This document shows positions 8,396 through 17,400 of a stretch of 41,488 nt of DNA, in pieces (positions within the stretch are counted from its first letter, which is position 1; every line of letters begins with the position of its first letter). The stretch covers positions 1-41,488 of the forward strand of contig JABIRL010000139.1 of assembly GCA_018667855.1 (NCBI GenBank), given 5' to 3'. This stretch comes from Rhodospirillaceae bacterium. Its GTDB lineage: Bacteria; Pseudomonadota; Alphaproteobacteria; GCA-2731375. The notes under the pieces are model-generated. The model was given only the letters and a program-made list of their open reading frames with translations. It did not search any database and was not told where the DNA came from. The translations under genes were made by a program, and so were the position numbers.

Positions 8396-8469
8396 GGGTT
8401 TCCAAGTCCTGGTTTGTTTTTTTGAGTTGGCCGAACCTACTCCGCCACCGTTGCGGAGGGAAATATTTT

Positions 8470-9333
8470 TTATCCCCCGCCGCCGCGTATCCCGTCGACC
8501 AACCGGGCCAATTTATCCAGCCGGGGCAGGACATCTTCCGCCGGCGCGGCCTTAAGGCCGAAAATACAGCGCGTGACGCCGGATGCGGCCAGTTTCTCAA
8601 TTGCCTTCGGGTCCCGGGGTGTGCCGAAGGTCGTGATGGGATAGGGCGCCCGCCCGGCGTCCTTGGCCAGGGCGGCCAGTTCCGCCATGCGCTCCTGCTT
8701 CAGGTCGATTTCATTGTCCCGTCCGGCCAGCATGGGGATCCAGCCATCGCCGTAGTTAAGTACGCGCTTGAACGTACCGCCCGCATCACCGCCCACAAAG
8801 ACCGGCGGATAGGGTTTCTGCACCGGTTTGGGCCAGGACAAGATTCGGTCGAAATTGACGAATTCGCCGCTATAGCTCGCCTCGTCCTGGGTCCAGATCG
8901 CCTGCATGGCCTCGATCCGTTCCCGCGCCGCCTTCCAGCGGCGGTTCCAGGGGATCCCGTGGTTCTCCAACTCTTCCTGGTTCCAGCCGCCGCCGATGCC
9001 GAAATCCACCCGTCCGCCCGAAATATGATCCAGGCTGGCAACTTCCTTGGCGGTGATGATCGGATCGCGCTCTACCACAAGACAAATGCCGGTGCCCAGG
9101 CGGATGCGTTTGGTTACCGCCGCCGCCGCCGTCAGGGCGAGAAACATATCCACGTTGTGGGAATAGTCCGGCGGCAGCTCGTCACCAATGGTAAATTGCG
9201 TCTCCCGGCTGGCGGGGATGTGGGTGTGATCGGGAATGAACAGGGCATCAAAGCCTCGTTCCTCCACCGCAACGGCCAGATCCGCCGCCTGCATGGAATA
9301 ATCCGTCGCGAACATACAAATTCCGAATTCCAT
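8470..9333 (-). CDS. LLM-class (luciferase-like) F420/flavin-dependent oxidoreductase
   Basis: A 287-residue luciferase-like monooxygenase-fold protein. Characteristic segments are FGICMFATDYSM at the start, FDALFIPDHTHIP, RIRLGTGICLVVERDP and the signature LDHISGGRVDFGIGGGWNQEE, matching the F420-dependent TIGR03619-type group. Whether it uses F420 or FMN cannot be told from sequence alone. The ATG at 9333 follows an AAGGAAAAGGA ribosome-binding site; an upstream in-frame start at 9393 would run into the preceding gene. Nineteen bases separate it from the GNAT gene, so cotranscription is likely. It probably performs a hydride transfer or monooxygenation in the same pathway as the thiolase. 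Confidence 0.9.
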   Translation of the reverse strand: MEFGICMFATDYSMQAADLAVAVEERGFDALFIPDHTHIPASRETQFTIGDELPPDYSHNVDMFLALTAAAAVTKRIRLGTGICLVVERDPIITAKEVASLDHISGGRVDFGIGGGWNQEELENHGIPWNRRWKAARERIEAMQAIWTQDEASYSGEFVNFDRILSWPKPVQKPYPPVFVGGDAGGTFKRVLNYGDGWIPMLAGRDNEIDLKQERMAELAALAKDAGRAPYPITTFGTPRDPKAIEKLAASGVTRCIFGLKAAPAEDVLPRLDKLARLVDGIRGGGG

Positions 9334-9352
9334 TAACTTTTCGTCCTTTTCC

Positions 9353-10102
9353 TTAGCTGCCGTCTGCGATACGCGGCGCGACCAACCGTTCACTCATGCG
9401 TTCCGTCAATGAACTTTGCGCCAGACCATCGCCGTCGAAATTGCCAGCATCCAGCCACGCGGCGATGGTTTTCCGCACCGCCGGCCAATCCGAATCCAGG
9501 ATGGAATACCAGGCGGTATCCCGGTTCAACCCCTTGAAAATCATGTGATTGTAAAATATGCCCTCGTATTTGAAGCCAAGACGCAGGGCGGCGTTGCGGG
9601 ATTTTTGGTTCAAGGCATTGCAGCGCCATTGCATGCGGCGATAACGCAGTTCCGTCATGGCGTAATCCAGCATCAGGAACAAGGCCTCGGTCGCGGCCTG
9701 GGTTCGCTGCAGGTCGGGGGCAAACCAGATACCGCCGATCTCGATCACGCCCTGAGATGGCTGGACATCCAGGTAACAGGCCATGCCCTTGATCCTGCCG
9801 CTGTCGCGGTGACGGAAGGCATACCAGATGTAATCGAAACTGGCGGCACAGCCTGCCAAATGGTCCAGGTAAGCGGCTTCCGTGCTCCATGGCCCCCAGG
9901 GCAGATAGGTCCAGATCTCCAACGCCTGATCGGTGCCGTGGGATACGGCATAAAGCTCCTTGCCATGAACGGCGGGGTCCAGGGGTTCGAGAATAATTTC
10001 CCGGCCCGTCATTTCTCGACGCGCGGGAACAAGGCCGCTCGGTGGATTGTCGACATGTTCACCGTTCAAGGGCCTCTCGAAGGCCGTTTCATGATCAGAC
10101 AT
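9353..10102 (-). CDS. GNAT-family N-acetyltransferase (RimJ/RimL-like)
   Basis: A 249-residue acetyltransferase. The GNAT core is visible as IKGMACYLDVQPSQGVIEIG, IWFAPDLQRTQAATEA (acetyl-CoA-binding loop region) and the closing ALNQKSRNAALRLGFKYEG, the typical RimJ/RimL ending. WTYLPWGPW near the start is common in this subgroup. It transfers an acyl group from acyl-CoA to an amine, either a protein N-terminus or a small molecule. Its ATG (10102) shares one base with the TGA of the thiolase upstream, an overlap that suggests translational coupling, with AGAAGGA lying in the thiolase end. A role in the surrounding acyl-CoA pathway is inference. Confidence 0.88.
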   Translation of the reverse strand: MSDHETAFERPLNGEHVDNPPSGLVPARREMTGREIILEPLDPAVHGKELYAVSHGTDQALEIWTYLPWGPWSTEAAYLDHLAGCAASFDYIWYAFRHRDSGRIKGMACYLDVQPSQGVIEIGGIWFAPDLQRTQAATEALFLMLDYAMTELRYRRMQWRCNALNQKSRNAALRLGFKYEGIFYNHMIFKGLNRDTAWYSILDSDWPAVRKTIAAWLDAGNFDGDGLAQSSLTERMSERLVAPRIADGS

Positions 10103-11355
10103 CAACTGTCCTTCTCCAAAATCGTGATACAGGCAGCGGCCTCTTCCACGCCCATGACGCCGCCGCCGTTTTCGGCCAGGGCCAGGCGCGCGCCGTCAAC
10201 CTGCCGGGCGCCGGCTTCGCCCCGCAACTGGCTGGTCAACTCATGGATCATGGACAGCCCGGTGGCGCCCACGGGATGCCCTTTGGAGACCAGGCCGCCG
10301 GAGGTATTCACGGGGATCTTGCCATCCAGCATGGTATGGCCGTCACCGACGAACTTGCCGCCTGCCCCGATATCGCAAAAGCCCATCATTTCCACCTGAT
10401 AGATCTCGCAAAATGATGTGGCGTCATGCACCTCCGCCACGTCGATATCCCCCGGCTTGATACCGGCGAAGGCATAAGCCTTGTCGGCCGCGATCTTGGT
10501 CAGGCCCGGTTCATCCAGGCTGCGGTACTTGCCGCCCGACATTGCCGATGCCTTGACCTTGACCGCGCGGTCGCGCACGGGGCCGGACAGATTGCGCAAA
10601 TAATCCTCGGAACACAGAATGGCGGCGGCGGCACCGTCACCGATGGGCGCGCACATGGCGCGAGTCAGAGGATAGCTGACCTCCCGGTCCGCCAATACCT
10701 CGTCCACGGACATTTCAAACTGGTACTGCGCCAGGGGATTGAGGGCGCCGTTGTTGTGGTTTTTCGCCGCCCCGGTGGCGATCTGCGCCTGGGTCGTGCC
10801 CCATTTTTTCATGTGATAGCTGGCCTGCATGGCGTAGGTATCCATGAAGATGGTGCGTCCCGGCCCGGTTTCGAACGGCTTACCCATGGCCTCGCCCTGC
10901 CGGCGGTAATGTTCCTGCCATTCTTCCGGATCCAGTTGGTCGATGCCGCCCGCGAACAATTCCATGGTCCGGGCCGGATCGTCGGGCACATAGGTCTTCT
11001 CCACGCCGATGGCCAGGGCCAGATGCGACTGGCCGGAGAGAATATCCTTCCAGGCACCGTTCATGGCCACGGACGAGGTCGCACAAGCATCCTCCACATT
11101 GACCATCGGCACCCGTTCGGGAAACAGGCCGTCCCGCACCAAGGGTGTGAAACAGACCTGGCCGCGAATGCAGGGCTGGCCGAAGGTCCCCAGCCCGCAA
11201 TTGCCGAAATAGGCGATATCGATGTCGCCGCCGTCATCCAGGCCGCTGTCGTCCAGGGCGCCCAGATAGGCGTCCCGGCTCAGATCCTTGAAGCTCTTGT
11301 TGGGCCATTTCTGAAAGCGCGTGGAATAACTGCCGATGATATAGACATCCGACAT
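10102..11355 (-). CDS. thiolase-family protein (SCP-x-like acetyl-CoA acyltransferase)
   Basis: A 417-residue thiolase of the SCP2/lipid-transfer type. The nucleophilic Cys is in VEDACATSSVAMNGA; His residues of the active site are in AEVHDATSFCEIYQ and in GGLVSKGHPVGATGLSM; the C-terminal glycine-rich loop is LAENGGGVMGVEEAA. A second catalytic Cys of biosynthetic thiolases is not in its usual C-terminal GG(C) place, which is normal for SCP-x-like enzymes. The family cleaves 3-ketoacyl-CoA, often with branched or ring-derived chains. It is the first gene of the minus-strand unit and starts 96 bases from the divergent EamA-exonuclease gene. Confidence 0.92.
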   Translation of the reverse strand: MSDVYIIGSYSTRFQKWPNKSFKDLSRDAYLGALDDSGLDDGGDIDIAYFGNCGLGTFGQPCIRGQVCFTPLVRDGLFPERVPMVNVEDACATSSVAMNGAWKDILSGQSHLALAIGVEKTYVPDDPARTMELFAGGIDQLDPEEWQEHYRRQGEAMGKPFETGPGRTIFMDTYAMQASYHMKKWGTTQAQIATGAAKNHNNGALNPLAQYQFEMSVDEVLADREVSYPLTRAMCAPIGDGAAAAILCSEDYLRNLSGPVRDRAVKVKASAMSGGKYRSLDEPGLTKIAADKAYAFAGIKPGDIDVAEVHDATSFCEIYQVEMMGFCDIGAGGKFVGDGHTMLDGKIPVNTSGGLVSKGHPVGATGLSMIHELTSQLRGEAGARQVDGARLALAENGGGVMGVEEAAACITILEKDS

Positions 11356-11451
11356 GGGCTGATCCTCCTGTATGGTATCGCCAGTCTAGTTCATTCATTA
11401 CCTGAATGGCCAAGACGACGTTGATTCTAGTTACGAGGATCGAAATTATTC
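11356..11451. promoter_or_regulatory. divergent intergenic region between thiolase and EamA-exonuclease genes
   Basis: This 96-base gap must hold the promoter of the minus-strand thiolase unit and probably that of the plus-strand fusion gene. A small inverted repeat, CATTC (11392-11396) with GAATG (11404-11408), lies near the middle and could be a regulator site. No clear -35/-10 pair stands out. Confidence 0.3.
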
Positions 11452-12945
11452 ATGCCCGTTCTGGCGATGCTTCTGGCTGCCTCCCTGTGGGCTTCTTCCA
11501 TGATCGGGGCCAAAGTCGCGGTCGCCGAGCTTGCGGTCGCGGAGGTGGTATCGGGCCGGTTTCTTTTTGCCGTCGCCATATTGTGGGCCATGGTTTTGCT
11601 GACCCGCCAGCCCGTGCGCCTGGCCGAGGCTAAACGGCCGCTGTTGATGGGCATGCTGGACCCGGGCCTGGTATCCCTGTTCATGGTCTGGGGCCTGTTT
11701 CATACCTCCGCCGTCAATGCCGCGGTCTTCTGGGCCCTGATGCCGTTGATCATGCCCCTGGCCGCCCGATTGGTATTGAAGGAGCCGATCAACCCCATGG
11801 TGGCGGTCGGCGCCATCCTCGCCGTTACCGGCGCTTTCATGCTGGTCAGGACCAACCAGGCGGCGGGCGAGGGTAATCTGTTCGGCGATTTGCTGGCTGT
11901 CTGTGGTGTGCTGTGTGCCATTTGCAGCTCCCTCCTGGCGCGCCGGGTGGCGCAGCAACAGGGCCGGCCCATGGTGACCACCGCCTGGCAGATGACCATG
12001 GCGCTTGTGGTCGGGGGCGTGGCATTCCTGATACTGGAAGAACCGGGCGCCTCGTATGACCGGGTCAGTCAGGGGCCGCTGCTGTTGCTGCTTTATCTGG
12101 GCGTGGTCGCCACGGCCGGGCCGTTCTTTCTGTTGAACTTCGCCCTGCGCCATTTGTCCGTGGGCCGGACATCATTGTTTGCCAGTCTGGTGGGGCCGCT
12201 ATCCGTACCCATGGCCGTCGTCTTCCTGGGCGAGACGATCCAGACAATGGAAATCGTCGCCATCGCCATTGTCATGCTGGGGGTTTTCCTGCCCACCCTG
12301 ATCAGCGGGGAGGTTCTGGCGCGGTTCCGCGGGCCAGCGGATACCCGTCGGCTCTCGGAATTGAATTTCGTGGTGTTCGATACAGAAACCACGGGTCTGA
12401 CGCCCAGGAGCGGTGATCGCATCATCCAAATCGCCGCCGTCCGTATCGTCGACGGCGTCATTCGCCGGGACCTGATCTTTGACGAACTGGTCTATCCGGC
12501 CCGGGTCATTCCGCCGCTCTCCACAACCATCCATGGGCTGACGGATGGGGATGTCGCCGACAGCCGCCCCATCGGACCGGTATTACAGGATTTTCATGAA
12601 TTCTGCGGTGACAGCGTCCTGGTCGCCCACAACGCCGCCTTTGATATGAAGTTCCTGGAGCTGGCCCGGCCGGACGGCGCACCGGTGTTTGAACAAACGG
12701 TCCTCGATACCCTGCTGCTTTCCGCCGTGCTGGAGCCGGGCGCCCGGGATCACGATCTCGATGCCCTTGCCGCCCGCCATGGCGCGACGTTCGAAGGCCG
12801 CCACACCGCCCTGGGCGACAGCCTAGCCACGGCAGAGGTCTTTCTTGCATTGTTGAAGTTAGCCGAGAAAGCGGAAACACTGGGTCAGTTGACGGCCATT
12901 TCCCGAAAAGCGCGTCGTTTTCGCCGCTTGCAGAAACAATATTAA
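11452..12945 (+). CDS. fusion of EamA/DMT transporter and DEDDh 3'-5' exonuclease (DnaQ-like)
   Basis: One 497-residue frame joins two unrelated modules. Residues 1-285 are an EamA (drug/metabolite transporter) domain with about ten membrane spans and two repeats; LKEPINPMVAVGAILAVTGA and FLGETIQTMEIVAIAIVMLG are typical repeat ends. After a short linker, residues 305-497 form an epsilon-type exonuclease: Asp310 and Glu312 in FDTETTG, Asp398 in AHNAAFDMKF, His451 and Asp456 in RHTALGDSLATAEVF, so all five DEDDh residues are present. The exonuclease would face the cytoplasm. No in-frame stop or obvious internal start with a ribosome-binding site separates the modules. The stop overlaps the stop of the convergent CBS/DUF294 gene in a shared TTAA. 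Substrates are unknown. Confidence 0.85.
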   Translation: MPVLAMLLAASLWASSMIGAKVAVAELAVAEVVSGRFLFAVAILWAMVLLTRQPVRLAEAKRPLLMGMLDPGLVSLFMVWGLFHTSAVNAAVFWALMPLIMPLAARLVLKEPINPMVAVGAILAVTGAFMLVRTNQAAGEGNLFGDLLAVCGVLCAICSSLLARRVAQQQGRPMVTTAWQMTMALVVGGVAFLILEEPGASYDRVSQGPLLLLLYLGVVATAGPFFLLNFALRHLSVGRTSLFASLVGPLSVPMAVVFLGETIQTMEIVAIAIVMLGVFLPTLISGEVLARFRGPADTRRLSELNFVVFDTETTGLTPRSGDRIIQIAAVRIVDGVIRRDLIFDELVYPARVIPPLSTTIHGLTDGDVADSRPIGPVLQDFHEFCGDSVLVAHNAAFDMKFLELARPDGAPVFEQTVLDTLLLSAVLEPGARDHDLDALAARHGATFEGRHTALGDSLATAEVFLALLKLAEKAETLGQLTAISRKARRFRRLQKQY

Positions 12946-14405
12946 AAGAGTTCGCCACTCAGATCGCTGCGCACCCGGTCGCGCAGGTCACGAATGGCCT
13001 TGAGGGCATCAACCAGTTGGTCGTCTTCCCGGTCCGTCAGGCTGTCGGGGTGAACATAGTTGCTGACGGCTTCGCCTTTACGCTGATCCGCCAATTGCTG
13101 GCGCAACAACAGATGCGTGATGTGATGGAAGGCGCCGGTCAGGTAATCCGCCTCGTCATTGTCCAGGACAGCCAGTTCCTTCAGTTTCGCGATACGAACC
13201 AAGGTACCGGTATCCGCCACGCCATTAAGTAGCGCCAGGGCACGAACGGCATCAACCAGGGGCAAGGTACCGGTGATCTTCAGGTTCAGCTCGCCGCGAT
13301 GGCCGGCGTCTTCTTTTTCCAGGATAAAGCGGTTGAAAAGGCCCAGGGCGACCCCGAAATGTTCATCCTGCAGAAACATGTCCCGCATAAAATGGCGGTT
13401 ATTCCGTAAGCGGCTTGTTATATAGTCACGCAATTCAGCGGCCAGGCGGCGCTCTCCCGCCACACCGCGAAAGTCAAAGAAGATATCCGCCAGACGCAGG
13501 GCCGCAGGGTTGCGCCGGTTGATCCAGTAATCCATCTGTGCCCGCCATTGGCTGGCGGTCTTGCGCCACAATGGGTTCACCGCCATGACATAGCCATTGC
13601 ACAACGGCATACCGGCGCCGTGCATGGCCTGGGTCACCCGATCGGCCAGTTCGGAAAAATAGCCGTCGATCCGGTCGTGCTCTGCATCGGGATAATCGGC
13701 GATGATCAGGCCGTTGTCCTGATCCGGGTTCAGATAACTTTCCTGGCGCCCGCCCGAACCCATGACGATCAGGCAAAAATCACGGGGCGGCGGCCCATGC
13801 CCGGCATATCCCATGGCGCGGATGCAATGGCGCGTCAGGCGACGGTAGACATCATTGTTAATGTGGCTGACCAGGGCCTGGATATCCGGCGTCGGCACCT
13901 GGTCGGCCATTAACTGCTCCGCCACCAGCAACTGCGCCGCCCGGACCTGGGTCATGCCGTCCGGCGTTTCGGGCTGGGTCAGGTTTTCGATCTGTTCGAC
14001 CAATTGGCTGTTGATAGTGACCAGGGTGCTGTCTAGGGTCAGCATGCCGACCAGTTGGTCGCGGGCATCGACCACGGGCATATGATGCAAGCCGGCCCTG
14101 CGCATGCGGGCGACGGCATGAAACATCAAATCCTCGGCCCGGATCACCCGCACCGGCTGGCTCATGATGGTATCAAGGGGGCTGCCGGCATCCAGGCGGA
14201 ATGCCACCTTGCGCACCACATCTTGTTCCGTCAGCACGCCCCGTGGAATGTTGTTTGCATCGACCGCGACCACGCAGTCAGCGGTGGCCTCCGCCAACAG
14301 CGCCACCGCTTCCCCGACGCTGCTGCCCAGGGGCAGGGTGGGGGGTGCGGCGAGCATGTGTTCGCCGGCCAATCGCCGAAACGCCATGGCACGGGATAAC
14401 GGCAT
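12942..14405 (-). CDS. CBS-domain/DUF294 putative nucleotidyltransferase
   Basis: A 487-residue signalling-type protein. Two CBS motifs occupy about residues 15-135 (GVLTEQDVVRKVAF and HHMPVVDARDQLVGMLTLD) and probably bind adenine nucleotides. The DUF294 nucleotidyltransferase-like part carries GSGGRQESYLNPDQDNGLI, which matches the G-G-R-x-E...D-x-D pattern of the GlnD-type fold, and a DUF294 C-terminal helical domain follows. Its substrate is not known for the family in general. The ATG at 14405 has AAAAGGGG upstream; an in-frame GTG at 14438 would add eleven residues. It lies 41 bases downstream of the indolepyruvate oxidoreductase gene and may be cotranscribed with it. Confidence 0.88.
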   Translation of the reverse strand: MPLSRAMAFRRLAGEHMLAAPPTLPLGSSVGEAVALLAEATADCVVAVDANNIPRGVLTEQDVVRKVAFRLDAGSPLDTIMSQPVRVIRAEDLMFHAVARMRRAGLHHMPVVDARDQLVGMLTLDSTLVTINSQLVEQIENLTQPETPDGMTQVRAAQLLVAEQLMADQVPTPDIQALVSHINNDVYRRLTRHCIRAMGYAGHGPPPRDFCLIVMGSGGRQESYLNPDQDNGLIIADYPDAEHDRIDGYFSELADRVTQAMHGAGMPLCNGYVMAVNPLWRKTASQWRAQMDYWINRRNPAALRLADIFFDFRGVAGERRLAAELRDYITSRLRNNRHFMRDMFLQDEHFGVALGLFNRFILEKEDAGHRGELNLKITGTLPLVDAVRALALLNGVADTGTLVRIAKLKELAVLDNDEADYLTGAFHHITHLLLRQQLADQRKGEAVSNYVHPDSLTDREDDQLVDALKAIRDLRDRVRSDLSGELF

Positions 14406-14446
14406 CCACTTGCCCCTTTTCGCACGGGACCTACGCACCCATGGAA

Positions 14447-17400
14447 TTACTCGGCGGCGGTCGGCCGCTTCGATGGCGCGTGGTACAATTCCAACATTTC
14501 CGCCTCGTTCTTTTTGGCCTGGGCCAAGGCCTTTTCCTTGACGTGGCCAAAACCACGAATGCGGTCCGGTACTTCCGCGATGTTTACCGCCATGGCGTGG
14601 TTGTCATGGTCCAATACGGCAAGAACCGCACCGATTGTTTTTTCGTAATCGGCAATCAATTGCCGTTCCATACGCCGTTCCGCCGTGCGGCCGAAAATAT
14701 CGAAAGCGCCGCCGCGCAATCCCTTCATGCGGGCCAGCAGCGGCATCAGCTTCAGCATCCAGGGGCCGAACTCCCGCTTTTGCAGATGGCCGCTGTCCGG
14801 GTGCCGCCTGGCGATCAGGGGCGGGGCCATATGCAGACGCAGGCTGAAATCGCCCTCGAACTGTTGGTTAACCTGATCCATGAAGCGGCCGTCCGTATAC
14901 AGCCGCGCCACTTCATATTCATCCTTGCAGGCCATCAGGCGGAAGAAATTCAGGGCCACGGCTTCCGACAAGCCGTCCAGACCGGCGGCCCGGTTTTGCT
15001 CCGCCGCGCGAGCCGTATCGACCAGCGCCACATAACGCTGGGCATAGGCCGCGTCCTGGTAGTCCGTCAGATAATCCGACCGGCGGGCGATCTGCTGCTC
15101 CAGGGTCAGGGCCTCCGCCTTGCCCTCCTGCTTCGGTATCAGGGGCGCGGCGATGGTTTCCACCGCGGCCGGGTCATGGGCCGCCAGGCGGCCCCAGGCA
15201 AAGGCCAGTTTGTTGGCCGCCACGGCCACGCCGTTGATTTCGATGGCGCCTTCGATGGCTTCCAGGGTCAGGGGCAGATAACCGAACTGATAGGCCGCGC
15301 CCAGCAGGAACAGGTTGGTGGCGATGGAATCCCCCAACAGCGCCGTGGCGATCTTGGTCGCATTGAGGAAATGGCTGAAGTCCTTGCCCACGGCCTTCTG
15401 TAACTCGGCGACCAGATTTTCGCCCGCCATCTCCATATCCTGATCGGCCAGGAACTGCGCCGTCGGCACCACGTGGCTGTTGATCACCGCGCCGGTGACC
15501 CCTTCGTTGACGGTGGACAACACGTCCGGGCCGGCGGCGACAACGATGTCGCAGCCCAGGATCAGCTTGGAACCACCGGTGGCGATGCGCACGGCGTGCA
15601 GATCCTCCGGCGTATCGGAAATACGGATATGAGACGTCACGGCGCCGTTTTTCTGCGCCAGACCGGCCATGTCCAGGGCCGAGACGCCCTTGCCCATTAT
15701 ATGCGCCGCCATGCCCAGCAGGGCCGAGACGGTGACGACGCCGGTGCCGCCGATGCCGGTGATCAGAATGCCAAAAGGTTCCGCCGACGACGGCAGCGTC
15801 GGCGTCGGCAGCCCGGCGAACAATTCATCCCAATTGGCGCCGCCGTCCGCCGCGCTGGTCGGCTTTTGCGCCTTGCGCAGGTTGCCGCCATGGACCGTGA
15901 CGAAACTGGGGCAGAAGCCGTTGACGCAGGAAAAATCCTTGTTGCAGTTGGATTGATCAATCTGCCGCTTGCGGCCCCATTCGGTTTCCTTGGGCAGTAC
16001 CGAGACACAGTTCGAGGCGACGGAGCAATCGCCGCAGGCCTCGCACACCAGATCATTAATGAACGCCCGCTTGGCCGGGTCCGGAAACAGGCCCCGCTTA
16101 CGCCGCCGCCGCTTCTCCGCCGCGCAGGTCTGGTCATAGATCAGCACCGTGGTACCGGGCGTGGCCCGCAGGTCCTTTTGCACCTGGTCCAGGTCGTCGC
16201 GGTGATGAATGGTGGTGCCCGGCGCCCAGTTGGTGCCGATGGGGTATTTATCCGGCTCGTCCGTGACCAGGGCGATCTTTGTGATGCCCTCGGCGTGGAC
16301 CTGGCGGCTGATCTCGTCCGGGGTCAGTTTACCGTCTTCCACATTGACCACCGGCTGGCCGCCGGTCATGGCCACGGCGTCGTTGAACAGAATCTTGTAG
16401 GTGATGTTGACACCGGCATCGACGGCGGCCCGGATCGCCAACAGGCCGGAATGGTAATAGGTGCCGTCACCGAGGTTCTGGAAAATATGATCGGTCTTGG
16501 AAAACGGCGCCTGGCCGATCCAATTGACGCCCTCGGCGCCCATGTGGGTAATGGTCTGGGTATTGCGGTCGGGCATCCACAGGGCCATGCCGTGACAGCC
16601 GATACCGGCCATGGAGCGGCTGCCGTCCGGCGTCCGGGTCGAGGTGTTGTGCGGACAGCCGGAACAAAAATAGGGCGTGCGCAAAATGGTCGGCGGCGAA
16701 CCCTGGGCGCCGCTTTCGATCTGTTCGATGCGCGCCAGACGCTGATCGAAATCCGGCATTTCGCTGAAGGTTTTCAGCCGACCCACGATGGACCGGGCCA
16801 CCATGCCCGGTGTCAGTTCGCCAATCTCCGGCAGCAGGATCTGATTGTTTTCGTCCCGTTTACCGACAATGCGGCGCGGAGCGTCCATCTGGCCATACAG
16901 CAATGTGCGCAACTGGTCTTCCAGGATCGGGCGCTTTTCCTCGACCACCACAATCTCTTCCAGGCCCTTGGCGAATTCCAGGGCGCCATGGGGTTCCAGC
17001 GGCCAGGTCATGGCTACCTTATAAAGGCGGATGCCCATATCAGCGGCCATTTCGGCTGTCAGACCCAATTCGTCAAAGGCCTGCCGCACATCCAAATAGG
17101 CCTTGCCGGTGGTAACGATGCCCAGGCGCGCCTTGGGACTATCGAAAATCAGTTTGTCCAGGCCGTTGGCGCGCACATAGGCCTGGGCCGCCGGCAGCTT
17201 GTGCTCCAGCAGCCGGCTTTCCTTTTCCATGACCCCGTCGGGATACCGCAGGTTCAGGCCGCCATCGGGCATATGGAAATCGATCTGCTTGGCGATCTGC
17301 ACCGCTTCGGGATCAATATTGACCGAAGCCGAGCTTTCCACCGTCTCACCCACAGCCTTGAAACCCACCGCGCAGCCGGAAAACCGCGACATGGCGAAAC

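Noticed and set aside
9416-10399. A 327-codon plus-strand frame
   Set aside because: Antisense to the GNAT and thiolase genes, both of which show complete family motifs.
14201-15403. A 400-codon plus-strand frame across two genes
   Set aside because: It spans the antisense of the CBS/DUF294 start and the oxidoreductase end, with no recognisable domain or ribosome-binding site.
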